Source of the DNA: DASPPF01 sp032906705
Lineage (GTDB): Archaea; Thermoproteota; Nitrososphaeria; Nitrososphaerales; Gagatemarchaeaceae
NCBI GenBank assembly: GCA_032906705.1
Contig: JAJTZC010000037.1
Location: 1-11,077, forward strand
Direction of reading: 5' to 3'
DNA: 11,077 nucleotides
Position 1 is the first letter of the stretch, and each line of letters opens with the position of its first letter. Positions 5,387 to 11,077 of this stretch are shown piece after piece. Position numbers and translations under genes: made by a program. Below the pieces are notes generated by a model. That model was not told the DNA's origin. It saw nothing but the letters and a program-made list of their open reading frames with translations, and searched no databases.

Positions 5387-5923
5387 CTAGGCTTCCCTTT
5401 CGGCCGTCAGCCTCCCCCTACTGATTGACTGGAGGCGGTCTTCAGGGAAGATCTTGGGAAAGTTCTCGCTGAGGATCTTCACGTACATTTGAGTTTCTTT
5501 CTCATCCATATATTGAAACAGGTATCTTCCCGCGTAGGGTGCTGGCTCCCCCTCTCGCCGCAAGAACTCGATGTGAATCAGGGGGTCGCCCTCCTTTATC
5601 GTGATAGGGGTCCGCTCGTTGCTCAGATTGACGAGCTCGAGGGCTAGCCTGCCCACGAACCCGCTGTGGACCTTCACCGAATTCAGGAAGGAGAGCCCGA
5701 GCCTGCCGAACTTGCTCTTCGATGTCAGATGGGCCACGCAATCTGGGGGCGTGAAGACAATCTCCTTCGACACCAAGTTCCTGTGCTCAAGGTAATTCAG
5801 AGTCCTGTCTTCCCTGACGGTCAGGACGTAACCATCGCCGTCGAAGGCCGAATCCGCAGAAGGGTACACGACCTTGTACTTGCGGACCATCTCCTGGAGT
5901 ATGGACGCACCGAGCACGGTCAT
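5387..5923 (-). CDS. dCTP deaminase/dUTPase superfamily protein
   Basis: Family enzymes deaminate dCTP to dUTP or hydrolyse dUTP, feeding dTMP synthesis and keeping uracil out of DNA. In this 178-residue version, S70-x3-R74 (SKFGRLGL) matches Ser111/Arg115 of E. coli Dcd, and Glu96 in LALELVN matches catalytic Glu138. The C-terminal core has ITIKEGDPLIHIEF (107-120) and YAGRYLFQ (130-137). Oddly, the usual I-D-P-G-F/W is V-H86-S-G-F, so a normally conserved aspartate is histidine; activity or substrate may differ. The ATG at 5923 is chosen: MTVLGASILQEM fits the family N-terminus, and a TATA-like TTAA sequence at 5953-5961 lies about 34 bases upstream. The longer GTG start at 5944 would lie closer to that box. 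The gene is convergent with tfb, 43 bases apart, with its own promoter. Confidence 0.85.
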   Translation of the reverse strand: MTVLGASILQEMVRKYKVVYPSADSAFDGDGYVLTVREDRTLNYLEHRNLVSKEIVFTPPDCVAHLTSKSKFGRLGLSFLNSVKVHSGFVGRLALELVNLSNERTPITIKEGDPLIHIEFLRREGEPAPYAGRYLFQYMDEKETQMYVKILSENFPKIFPEDRLQSISRGRLTAEREA

Positions 5924-5952
5924 CGCTATCGCCCTATTCTTCACGTAATGGG

Positions 5953-5961
5953 GTTAATGAA
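5953..5961 (-). promoter_or_regulatory. TATA-like element of the dCTP-deaminase-like gene
   Basis: Minus strand around CATTAACC, between the end of the CPBP gene (5972) and the start at 5923. Predicted transcript start is near 5930, leaving a leader of about 7 bases before the ATG. Confidence 0.35.
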
Positions 5962-5971
5962 ACTTCGAACT

Positions 5972-7000
5972 CTAGAGCGCGGTGGGATTCGGCCTGTCCG
6001 CGAACGCTCGGCGGAGAGCGAGGTAGCACACCACTAGGAAGCTGGCCACCCCGAAGAACGCGACAGTGTGTAGCGCGACCACTTGTTGTAAAACGAAGCC
6101 GTTGTCCGAGGTCCACGGTATGCCGAACGCGCCCTGACCGAAGAATGCGAAGACGCTGTCAAGGTAGTCGATTCCCCAGTGGGTGAGGACAGCGACGTGG
6201 AAGCCGTACTTGACGTACAGGTAACCGAGGACGAGTCCGGCGATTGCCGCTTCCGGGAGCTTGCCAATCTGCCATCCGGACCCCGACTCAATGTGCACCA
6301 GGCCGAAGGCAACCGAGCTCAACACCACCGCCACTGCCAGCGCGACCCTCGGGAGGGTGCTGTTGACTTCACCCTCGTAGGCGGCGGAGGGTCGCCAGAT
6401 TGCCCGGAGAGCCACAGCCTTTGATTTCCCAAGTGAAACCAGGGCCGCGACTAACCCGATAGTCAGCATCCTGAACCCGAGTTCCTCTCTGAGCGGAGCT
6501 ATGGTGAGGCTCATGAGTAGCTGCATCGCATCGCCGGACAAGCTGCCGACAGGGACGCTCCCGGCAGTCTCCAGGGAATCGATAACGAGAATCGTAAATG
6601 CGAGGAACCCTATTGCCACCAGACTGACGTAGAACGTGTTCCTAAACAGCGCTCCGAAACCTTCGCTGAATGATGCCCGTAGGGATGAAAGTAACCCCGC
6701 CCCCTGCTTGGCAGCCAGGATCAGCATGCCAGCGTAGATGACGCTGAGCGCCACGAAGATGTTTCCCAAGCTCCCTCCGATGGGGAGGGCTGTCACGTAG
6801 GGCCCGACAAAGAAGAAGATTCCGTTGACGAGGGAGGCTGCGTTGACCTGATTAGAGAGGCTGGTGTAAAAGATCGTGTAGAACCCTACAGGAAAAGAGA
6901 TGATCACAAGCGCGGCCGTGACAAGGAGCAGGAGGACAAAAACGCCGACGAGCACCTTGCCGAAGGAGGAGAGCCGTTGCTCGCCTGTCGTTGCGATCAA
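5972..7000 (-). CDS. CPBP family intramembrane metalloprotease (Rce1/CaaX protease-like)
   Basis: This is a 342-residue multi-pass membrane protein. The three CPBP/Abi motifs are intact: EE172-173-x3-R177 (REELGFR), F232-x3-H236 (FGLVHIES) and H274-x3-D278 (HWGIDYLD). They would form the membrane-embedded site that in Rce1 cleaves prenylated CaaX proteins; in prokaryotes the substrates are mostly unknown. Hydrophobic segments are near 13-38, 57-75, 80-98, 122-142, 158-170, 176-190, 217-236, 250-266, 270-288 and 304-329. The loop 195-215 is charged. The TTG at 7000 overlaps the stop of the upstream zinc-ribbon gene as TTGA. A purine-rich GAGGAAAAGGA precedes it, so translation is probably coupled. 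The two-gene operon suggests a functional link with the zinc-ribbon protein. Confidence 0.88.
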   Translation of the reverse strand: MIATTGEQRLSSFGKVLVGVFVLLLLVTAALVIISFPVGFYTIFYTSLSNQVNAASLVNGIFFFVGPYVTALPIGGSLGNIFVALSVIYAGMLILAAKQGAGLLSSLRASFSEGFGALFRNTFYVSLVAIGFLAFTILVIDSLETAGSVPVGSLSGDAMQLLMSLTIAPLREELGFRMLTIGLVAALVSLGKSKAVALRAIWRPSAAYEGEVNSTLPRVALAVAVVLSSVAFGLVHIESGSGWQIGKLPEAAIAGLVLGYLYVKYGFHVAVLTHWGIDYLDSVFAFFGQGAFGIPWTSDNGFVLQQVVALHTVAFFGVASFLVVCYLALRRAFADRPNPTAL

Positions 7001-7206
7001 TCCTTTTCCTCATGCGGATACGGTTTCTCGAGGTAGACCATCCCGGAATAGCCGCAGTTGGGGCAATAGTAGTCCTGGGGGACTAGCCACCCGCCGAACT
7101 TGCCGCCTTTCTGGAGCGGCTTCAGGCACTTCGGGCAGAGCTTCTGCATAGGCTCCAGCGGGCTTCTCCTTGTGAAGTGGGGCCTAGAATCATCTGGGTC
7201 ACTCAT
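6997..7206 (-). CDS. Small zinc-ribbon protein, operon partner of the CPBP protease
   Basis: This 69-residue protein has one zinc ribbon, C24-P-K-C27 and C48-P-N-C51, with a 20-residue loop rich in Gly and aromatic residues (GGKFGGWLVPQDYY). The N-terminus is polar (SDPDDSRPHFTRR) and the tail acidic (PHEEKD). There is no enzymatic motif; the single ribbon could bind nucleic acid or a protein. The ATG at 7206 follows a TATA box at 7235-7244 with a leader of only about six bases. Its stop overlaps the TTG of the membrane protease gene, so the two are cotranscribed. Function is unknown. Confidence 0.72.
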   Translation of the reverse strand: MSDPDDSRPHFTRRSPLEPMQKLCPKCLKPLQKGGKFGGWLVPQDYYCPNCGYSGMVYLEKPYPHEEKD

Positions 7207-7234
7207 TCAGATGTCCACTTCAAGCCCCAACCAC

Positions 7235-7244
7235 GTTTTAAAAC
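7235..7244. promoter_or_regulatory. Palindromic TATA box GTTTTAAAAC shared by two divergent zinc-ribbon genes
   Basis: A perfect 10-bp palindrome, so TBP can bind in either orientation. Counting 27 bases each way gives transcript starts near 7212 (minus, ATG at 7206) and 7267 (plus, TTG at 7270). No second TATA-like element is seen in the 63-base gap. Confidence 0.6.
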
Positions 7245-7269
7245 CGTTCTTTCCTCGCTGAGCATTCCC

Positions 7270-7392
7270 TTGGCGAAGGAGGCCTGCTATGCGTGCGGAG
7301 TTCAAATGATCGAGATCCAGGCTTGCAAATACCAGTGCCCCGAGTGCGGTGCTCTGCTTGATTGCGAAGACATTTCAGGGCTTCCGAAATGA
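7270..7392 (+). CDS. 40-residue zinc-ribbon protein
   Basis: A very small protein with C6-x2-C9 and C23-x2-C26, plus extra Cys19 and Cys32. It resembles the short archaeal zinc-ribbon proteins (DUF1610/HVO_2753-like: CxxCG, then CPxCG, then another Cys). The frame is open further upstream, but that part lies over the promoter and the opposing gene, so I take the TTG at 7270, three bases after the transcript start predicted from the TATA box at 7235-7244. This implies a leaderless TTG start. Its role is unknown; similar microproteins in haloarchaea have been studied for growth and biofilm effects. It is convergent with the LsrF-like gene, 48 bases apart. Confidence 0.65.
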   Translation: MAKEACYACGVQMIEIQACKYQCPECGALLDCEDISGLPK

Positions 7393-7421
7393 AAGGCGGC
7401 TCTGTCTAGAGGCTTGAGTCC

Positions 7422-7432
7422 GGCCCAGGGCC
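7422..7432. terminator. GC-rich dyad GGCCC-A-GGGCC in the convergent gap
   Basis: An 11-bp dyad in the 48-base gap between two converging genes. It has no following T-run and the one-base loop makes a strong hairpin unlikely, so terminator is only a tentative label. Confidence 0.15.
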
Positions 7433-7440
7433 TCGTAAGT

Positions 7441-8217
7441 TCAACCGCTGGCGCTGCCGCTGAAGGTCAGGAAGGCCTTGTCAGCGCTGGCCTGGTCGTG
7501 GACGACCTCACGTACTGCCTTGATCATCCCGACAGGGTTGGAGGATTGGAATATGTTCCTCCCCATGTCTACTCCGGACGCTCCCTCTGACATCGCCTTC
7601 GCTGCGATCTCAAGGGCCTCCTTTTCGGGTATCTTCTTACCTCCTGCAATGACGACAGGTACGGGACAGGAATCGACGACTTTCCTGAAGTCCTCGCAGT
7701 AGTAGGTCTTGACAATGCGAGCGCCCAGCTCGGCAGCGATCCTGCAAGCCAGCCCCAAGTAGCGGGCGTCCCTGTTCATTTCTCTCCCGACCGCGGTGAC
7801 CGCAAGTACCGGCATCCCCCGCCGCTCACCCTCATCGACTAGCTGTGAGAGGTTCAAGAGTGTCTGCTTCTCATTTTCAGATCCTACGAAGATGGAAACG
7901 GCGACTGCGGAAGCGTTCAGGCGCACGGCGTCATCCATTGCTGTAGCTATGCCCTCGTTGGAGAGTTCCTTCAGGATGCTCGTCCCGCCGGAGACTCTCA
8001 ATACAATGGGAACCCCATTGCCCGGGTCAACCGACGTCCTAAGGACCCCCCTGGTGAGCATGAGCGAATCTGCGTACGGAAGTAGCGGCGCGATGGTCTT
8101 CCGAGGATTCTCAAGTCCCGTAGTGGGACCCTGAAAGTATCCGTGGTCGACTGCAAGCATTACTGCGCGGCCGGAGTTTAGCACACGTGAGATTCTGTCA
8201 TTCATCCCCCAGTCCAT
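7441..8217 (-). CDS. lsrF: LsrF-like class I aldolase/thiolase (DhnA/DeoC-type TIM barrel)
   Basis: This 258-residue TIM-barrel enzyme closely follows E. coli LsrF, the 3-hydroxy-5-phosphonooxypentane-2,4-dione thiolase of AI-2 breakdown. Shared blocks include DWGMNDRISR (2-11), AVDHGYFQGPTTGLE (22-36), MLTRGVLR (53-60), AMDDAVRLN (93-101), IVKTYY (168-173), VPVVIAGGKKIPEKEALE (186-203) and GASGVDMGRNIFQS (212-225). Lys170 is the Schiff-base lysine. Archaeal relatives of this aldolase superfamily also make fructose bisphosphate or an aromatic-amino-acid precursor, so the substrate is not certain; no other lsr gene is seen here. I choose ATG at 8217: the homology begins there and a TATA box lies at 8253-8262. 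The longer TTG start at 8283 would put the promoter inside the gene. The dehydrogenase gene lies just upstream on the same strand. Confidence 0.85.
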   Translation of the reverse strand: MDWGMNDRISRVLNSGRAVMLAVDHGYFQGPTTGLENPRKTIAPLLPYADSLMLTRGVLRTSVDPGNGVPIVLRVSGGTSILKELSNEGIATAMDDAVRLNASAVAVSIFVGSENEKQTLLNLSQLVDEGERRGMPVLAVTAVGREMNRDARYLGLACRIAAELGARIVKTYYCEDFRKVVDSCPVPVVIAGGKKIPEKEALEIAAKAMSEGASGVDMGRNIFQSSNPVGMIKAVREVVHDQASADKAFLTFSGSASG

Positions 8218-8252
8218 CGCTTCTCGCTTCCCTTCGGGCGGTCCGCTGCGCC

Positions 8253-8262
8253 ATTTTAAACG
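8253..8262 (-). promoter_or_regulatory. TATA box of the LsrF-like gene
   Basis: Minus strand around CGTTTAAAAT, in the 66 bases between the dehydrogenase stop and the ATG at 8217. Predicted transcript start is near 8229, leaving a leader of about 12 bases with a weak GGGA before the ATG. Confidence 0.55.
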
Positions 8263-8283
8263 TGATTGGCTGGAACTCCCCAA

Positions 8284-9321
8284 TTAGGGCGTGATTACGA
8301 CTTTGATGCCTCTCCCCTGTGTGACTGTCTCGACGCCCCTTTCGAACCCTCCTATGTGAAACCTGTGCGTTATCAAGGAAGCGAGTTTCACGCCTCTGAG
8401 AGCGATCATACCCAGGGCCATATTCGTATCCTTCTCCGCTGCCCCGTAGCTGGAAACTATCGACACCTCTGAATTGTACACGTCGCTCATGTCATAGTCT
8501 AGCACCGAGCCTATCGCCGGGACGCCGAAGAGACACACCTTGCCGCCCCTCCTGACCGACCGAAGAGCCTGTACGATTGCCTCTTTGCTCCCCGAGGCCA
8601 CGATGGCGAGGTCCGCCCCCCTCCCTGAAGTCTCATTGCGAACTGTTTCAGCCACGTTCGCTTTGCTCGCGTCGATGACCGGCCCGACGTTGGCTGCCTC
8701 GGCGAACCCAATCCTGCCTTCGTTAACGTCGCTAATCATCACTCTGGCTTTGCGGGAGTGCAGGATGAGGGCGTGTGCCATTCCAACGGGCCCCGCCCCC
8801 ACCACAAGGACCGAGTCATCGGGTCTCACACCGCACCTGTCGAGCGCCCTTATGCAGCACGCGACTGGCTCGGTCAGGCTGGCCTCTTCGAAACTGATAT
8901 TGTCGGGGAGGCGGAGCACGCCGCCTTGGCTCGTGTTCCACCCCGGGACCCGGAAGAACTCGGAGAAACCGCCGGGATCCAGGTTACTCTTCCTGTACTC
9001 TTGGCACATCGTCTCGCTCCCATGTCTGCAAAAGTAACAGTTGAGGCAGGGAACGTGATGGTGAGGAAAAACTCTGTCTCCCAATTTGAATCCTTTTACA
9101 TCGCCGCCGATACCAGCCACCACCCCGACCGCCTCATGACCGAGCACGGGCATAGAAGCTGTGTACTTTCCAAGCGCCTTTTCGATGTCCGTTCCGCACA
9201 GTCCACAGGCTTTCATCTCGACCAAGAGCTCGCCTTGTCCAATTGAGGGGACTGGGACATCAAGGACTTGCGCCCTTACGCCTGTCGCTCCAGGTGGCGT
9301 TCTCAGGAGGACAGATTTCAA
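8284..9321 (-). CDS. Zinc-dependent medium-chain alcohol/polyol dehydrogenase
   Basis: This 345-residue MDR enzyme would oxidise an alcohol or polyol, or reduce the carbonyl, with NAD(P). Catalytic zinc ligands are C42 (in CGLCGTD), H62-E63 (GHE) and probably E151 (LTEPVAC). The structural zinc loop has C92, C95, C98 and C106. The Rossmann fold has GAGPVG (175-180), and Asp198 after the second strand favours NAD over NADP. Similarity is to the sorbitol/threonine dehydrogenase branch; the substrate is unknown. The start is TTG at 9321: MKSVLLRTPPG is the classical MDR N-terminus and a TATA box at 9346-9354 predicts transcription from about 9323. A start further upstream (9363) would cover the promoter. 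The LsrF-like gene follows on the same strand with its own TATA box, suggesting one pathway. Confidence 0.9.
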   Translation of the reverse strand: MKSVLLRTPPGATGVRAQVLDVPVPSIGQGELLVEMKACGLCGTDIEKALGKYTASMPVLGHEAVGVVAGIGGDVKGFKLGDRVFPHHHVPCLNCYFCRHGSETMCQEYRKSNLDPGGFSEFFRVPGWNTSQGGVLRLPDNISFEEASLTEPVACCIRALDRCGVRPDDSVLVVGAGPVGMAHALILHSRKARVMISDVNEGRIGFAEAANVGPVIDASKANVAETVRNETSGRGADLAIVASGSKEAIVQALRSVRRGGKVCLFGVPAIGSVLDYDMSDVYNSEVSIVSSYGAAEKDTNMALGMIALRGVKLASLITHRFHIGGFERGVETVTQGRGIKVVITP

Positions 9322-9345
9322 TTGTCTGAAGAGCGCGACTCGGCC

Positions 9346-9354
9346 GCGATATAA
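9346..9354 (-). promoter_or_regulatory. TATA box of the dehydrogenase gene
   Basis: Minus strand CTTATATCG, centred about 28 bases before the TTG at 9321. It supports a leaderless TTG start. Confidence 0.6.
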
Positions 9355-9377
9355 GCAACACAACTGTGGCCTTGCAA

Positions 9378-9386
9378 GTTAATAAC
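9378..9386 (+). promoter_or_regulatory. TATA-like element of the DRG GTPase gene
   Basis: GTTAATAAC, predicting transcription from about 9409 and a leader of about 16 bases before the GTG at 9425. It lies only about 30 bases from the divergent dehydrogenase promoter. Confidence 0.4.
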
Positions 9387-9424
9387 GAGGGGACGCTTCA
9401 AGGCTTCCATTCAGGGTGTTCTAG

Positions 9425-10522
9425 GTGGGCGTTCCAGAGAAAATCAAGAAGATCGAGGACGACCTGGCGAGAACGCAGGTCAACAAGAAGACTGAGCACC
9501 ATGTGGGGCTACTTCGCGCGAAGCTTTCCAGGTTGAAGGCGGAGCAGGAAGAAGCACGGTCCCGGAAATCAGGCAGCAGCATCGGCTATGATGTGAAGAA
9601 GTCGGGCGACGCCACGGTCGTGCTCATCGGCCTCCCCAGCGTGGGGAAGTCGACCCTCCTCAACAGGCTGACAAACGCGAAGTCCAAAGTCGCTTCGTAC
9701 CAATTTACCACACTCGAGGTTGTGCCGGGCGTGATGGATTACAAGGGGGCGAAGATCCAGATACTCGACCTCCCAGGCATAATCCAGGGAGCGTCGGAAG
9801 GCAAAGGCTTGGGCAAACGCGTCCTCGCCGTGGCTAGGAACGCGGACCTGGTCCTCTTCATGGTCGATGTGTTCCAACCTGAGGCCAGGGGCGTGCTCGA
9901 GAAGGAGCTCCGCACCACCGGGATCCGCGTTGACGAGAAGCCTCCGAACGTCATCCTAGAGGCGACCAGCACCGGAGGGATCGCGGTGAGCGTCCAGGGC
10001 AAGCTGACGCACCTGAGTGAACAGCTGGTCAAAGAGATCCTGCGCGTTTACAACGTCAACAGCGCGCGGGTGGTGATCAGGCAGGACGTAACCGACGAGC
10101 AGCTCGTGGACGTCCTATCGGGAAACCGTTCCTACGTGCCATCTTTGACGGTCATGAATAAGATAGACTTGGTGAACGCGGGGTTCACGCTCGAGTTGAG
10201 CCGCAAACTACCGTACAAGTTTCTCCCAATCTCTGCAGAGACTAGCGTGAACATAGCGGCATTGAGGGAAGAAATCTACAATCGGCTCGACTTCGTTCGC
10301 ATATACATGAGGAGAAGGACTGGAGAAACTGACTTCAAGGAGCCCATGATCGTGAAGGGGGGCTCCACTGTGCTCGAGGTCTGCAACAAGGTACACCGCA
10401 CAATGAAGGACGAGTTCAGATACGCCCAAATCTGGGGCAAGAGCGTCAAGTTCGGCGGTCAGCGCGTAGGCATCACCCACAGGCTGATGGACGAAGACGT
10501 CCTCACTGTGATCACCCGGTAA
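9425..10522 (+). CDS. DRG/Rbg-type OBG-family GTPase with TGS domain
   Basis: This 365-residue GTPase is of the archaeal/eukaryotic DRG branch, thought to act on ribosomes or translation. Order of parts: an N-terminal basic helical region (1-60) with PEKIKKIEDDLARTQVNKKT typical of DRG; then G1 GLPSVGKST (69-77), switch I with the FTTLEVVPG segment (94-102), G3 DLPG (115-118) and G4 NKID (245-248). G5 is SAE (270-272). The helical S5D2L-like insertion falls between G3 and G4 (about 160-235), and the C-terminal TGS domain covers 290-364, ending RLMDEDVLTVITR. All nucleotide-binding motifs are intact. The start is GTG at 9425; an earlier in-frame GTG is followed at once by a stop. Divergent from the dehydrogenase; no operon partner. 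Confidence 0.95.
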   Translation: MGVPEKIKKIEDDLARTQVNKKTEHHVGLLRAKLSRLKAEQEEARSRKSGSSIGYDVKKSGDATVVLIGLPSVGKSTLLNRLTNAKSKVASYQFTTLEVVPGVMDYKGAKIQILDLPGIIQGASEGKGLGKRVLAVARNADLVLFMVDVFQPEARGVLEKELRTTGIRVDEKPPNVILEATSTGGIAVSVQGKLTHLSEQLVKEILRVYNVNSARVVIRQDVTDEQLVDVLSGNRSYVPSLTVMNKIDLVNAGFTLELSRKLPYKFLPISAETSVNIAALREEIYNRLDFVRIYMRRRTGETDFKEPMIVKGGSTVLEVCNKVHRTMKDEFRYAQIWGKSVKFGGQRVGITHRLMDEDVLTVITR

Positions 10523-10578
10523 GCCAAACTAGGATAAGGGCGAGTTCTGTCAACCATTCGGCCGATGCTACCTCCAGG

Positions 10579-10881
10579 CTATTTGTCGTGGAAAGGATTG
10601 ACATCGCCCTGCTCATGGGCCCACCATCTTTCGAACCCAAAGGCAGCGCCGAGTCCCGCCAAAATCGGATAGAACTTGTAGATTGAAGAATCGACTGGAT
10701 GGCCGGCGAACGCGAGTGCGGCCTGCAGGGCAACCAGCAGCGCCACGAAGATCGCGCCGCCAGCTAGCGTGAAGAAACCCAGTCTCTTCAGATGGGCGCG
10801 GGTCAGACCCTCTTCCCTCGGCTTGCTCAAGATTCGCTGGCCACAGCGGCGGCGACGGGTAACTTTACAGTGGTGATGCAC
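10579..10881 (-). CDS. Small two-TM membrane protein, hypothetical
   Basis: This is a 100-residue protein of no recognised family. Residues 35-59 and about 69-84 are hydrophobic helices separated by the short loop AGHPVDSSIYK. The N-terminal 33 residues are very basic and the tail is polar (ERWWAHEQGDVNPFHDK). The GTG at 10881 is compatible with a TATA element at 10909-10916, 27-30 bases upstream. But the first 17 residues (HHHCKVTRRRRCGQRI) look unlike a conserved N-terminus, and a TTG at 10830 with a weak TATA-like sequence at 10859-10867 is a real alternative. Convergent with the GTPase gene, 56 bases apart. Function unknown. Confidence 0.55.
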   Translation of the reverse strand: MHHHCKVTRRRRCGQRILSKPREEGLTRAHLKRLGFFTLAGGAIFVALLVALQAALAFAGHPVDSSIYKFYPILAGLGAAFGFERWWAHEQGDVNPFHDK

Positions 10882-10908
10882 ATCATGCTGGTTCGTGGCT
10901 GCCTGCTG

Positions 10909-10916
10909 TATAATTT
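10909..10916. promoter_or_regulatory. TATA element possibly shared by the divergent 2-TM and ACT genes
   Basis: Plus strand TATAATTT, minus strand AAATTATA. Counting 27 bases each way gives starts near 10885 and 10939, each about four bases before a start codon (GTG 10881 minus, ATG 10943 plus). A second plus-strand candidate, GCTTAAATG at 10926-10934, would instead suit a GTG start at 10958. Confidence 0.4.
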
Positions 10917-10942
10917 GTCCGAGCTGCTTAAATGCAGGAAAG

Positions 10943-11077
10943 ATGGCCTCATTTTCCGTGCGTCTTCGAAAAGACGTGAACGTGTATCTCTACGACCCCT
11001 CGAAGAAGTTTTTCCAGGTGGTGGTGGAGCTGAAGAACGTGCCAGGCGCCCTCAGCAGCGTCCTCGGTGTCCTTCAG
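10943..11077 (+). CDS. ACT-domain protein, N-terminal fragment (cut by window end)
   Basis: Only the first 45 codons are present. Residues 23-45, FFQVVVELKNVPGALSSVLGVLQ, are the first strand and helix of an ACT domain, a small-molecule (often amino-acid) sensor fold. VPGALSSVL is the ligand-loop motif. The first 22 residues are a short lead-in. What follows the ACT domain, and so whether this is a regulator or enzyme subunit, lies outside the window. ATG at 10943 is used; GTG at 10958 is possible given a TATA-like GCTTAAATG at 10926-10934. Confidence 0.7.
   Translation, partial: MASFSVRLRKDVNVYLYDPSKKFFQVVVELKNVPGALSSVLGVLQ

Noticed and set aside
8218..8283. N-terminal extension of the LsrF-like protein from a TTG at 8283
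   Set aside because: The extra 22 residues have no similarity to LsrF, and the TATA box at 8253-8262 lies inside them.
1..11077. Mobile element, CRISPR or phage signature
   Set aside because: No transposase, integrase, terminal repeats, spaced direct repeats or cas-like products were seen.

Overview
The window is archaeal. It encodes a transcription factor B (TFB) with zinc ribbon and two cyclin folds, a DRG/OBG-type GTPase with a TGS domain, a protein of the adenosine-specific kinase family, and several small zinc-ribbon proteins. Most genes have an archaeal TATA box about 27 bases before the start codon. A NitrOD5-like output domain and the small membrane proteins point towards Nitrososphaeria (Thaumarchaeota) or a near relative. 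That placement is inference; the sequence alone does not fix the lineage. The DNA is GC-rich in genes and AT-rich at promoters. I see no rRNA, tRNA, CRISPR array, transposase or integrase.

Layout. Positions 28-4197 are all on the minus strand: a RidA-family protein, a DNPH1-like nucleotide hydrolase, an AN1-like zinc finger, a two-TM protein with a winged helix, an adenosine-specific-kinase-family protein, a protein with a degenerate nucleotidyltransferase-like N-terminus, and a tightly overlapping three-gene module (two related 3-TM proteins and a small soluble NitrOD5-like protein). A 200-base AT-rich divergent region rich in dyad symmetry (about 4200-4404) separates this module from tfb on the plus strand. 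Then come a dCTP deaminase/dUTPase-superfamily protein, and a CPBP membrane protease overlapping a zinc-ribbon gene (all minus). A 40-residue zinc-ribbon gene diverges from them (plus). Next are an LsrF-like aldolase/thiolase and a zinc-dependent medium-chain dehydrogenase (minus), the DRG GTPase (plus), a 2-TM protein (minus) and the beginning of an ACT-domain protein (plus, cut by the window edge).

How the parts fit. Several genes look like nucleotide or metabolite housekeeping (RidA, DNPH1-like, adenosine-kinase family, dCTP deaminase-like). They have separate promoters, so they are neighbours rather than one operon. The aldolase and dehydrogenase probably act in one carbonyl or sugar-phosphate pathway. 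The most unusual part is the 3262-4404 region: a split membrane/output-domain module facing a general transcription factor across a promoter region with three or four dyads. One of these would form a hairpin at the very 5' end of the tfb mRNA. A second theme is transcript architecture: many first genes appear leaderless with ATG, GTG or TTG starts, and two divergent gene pairs seem to share one TATA element.
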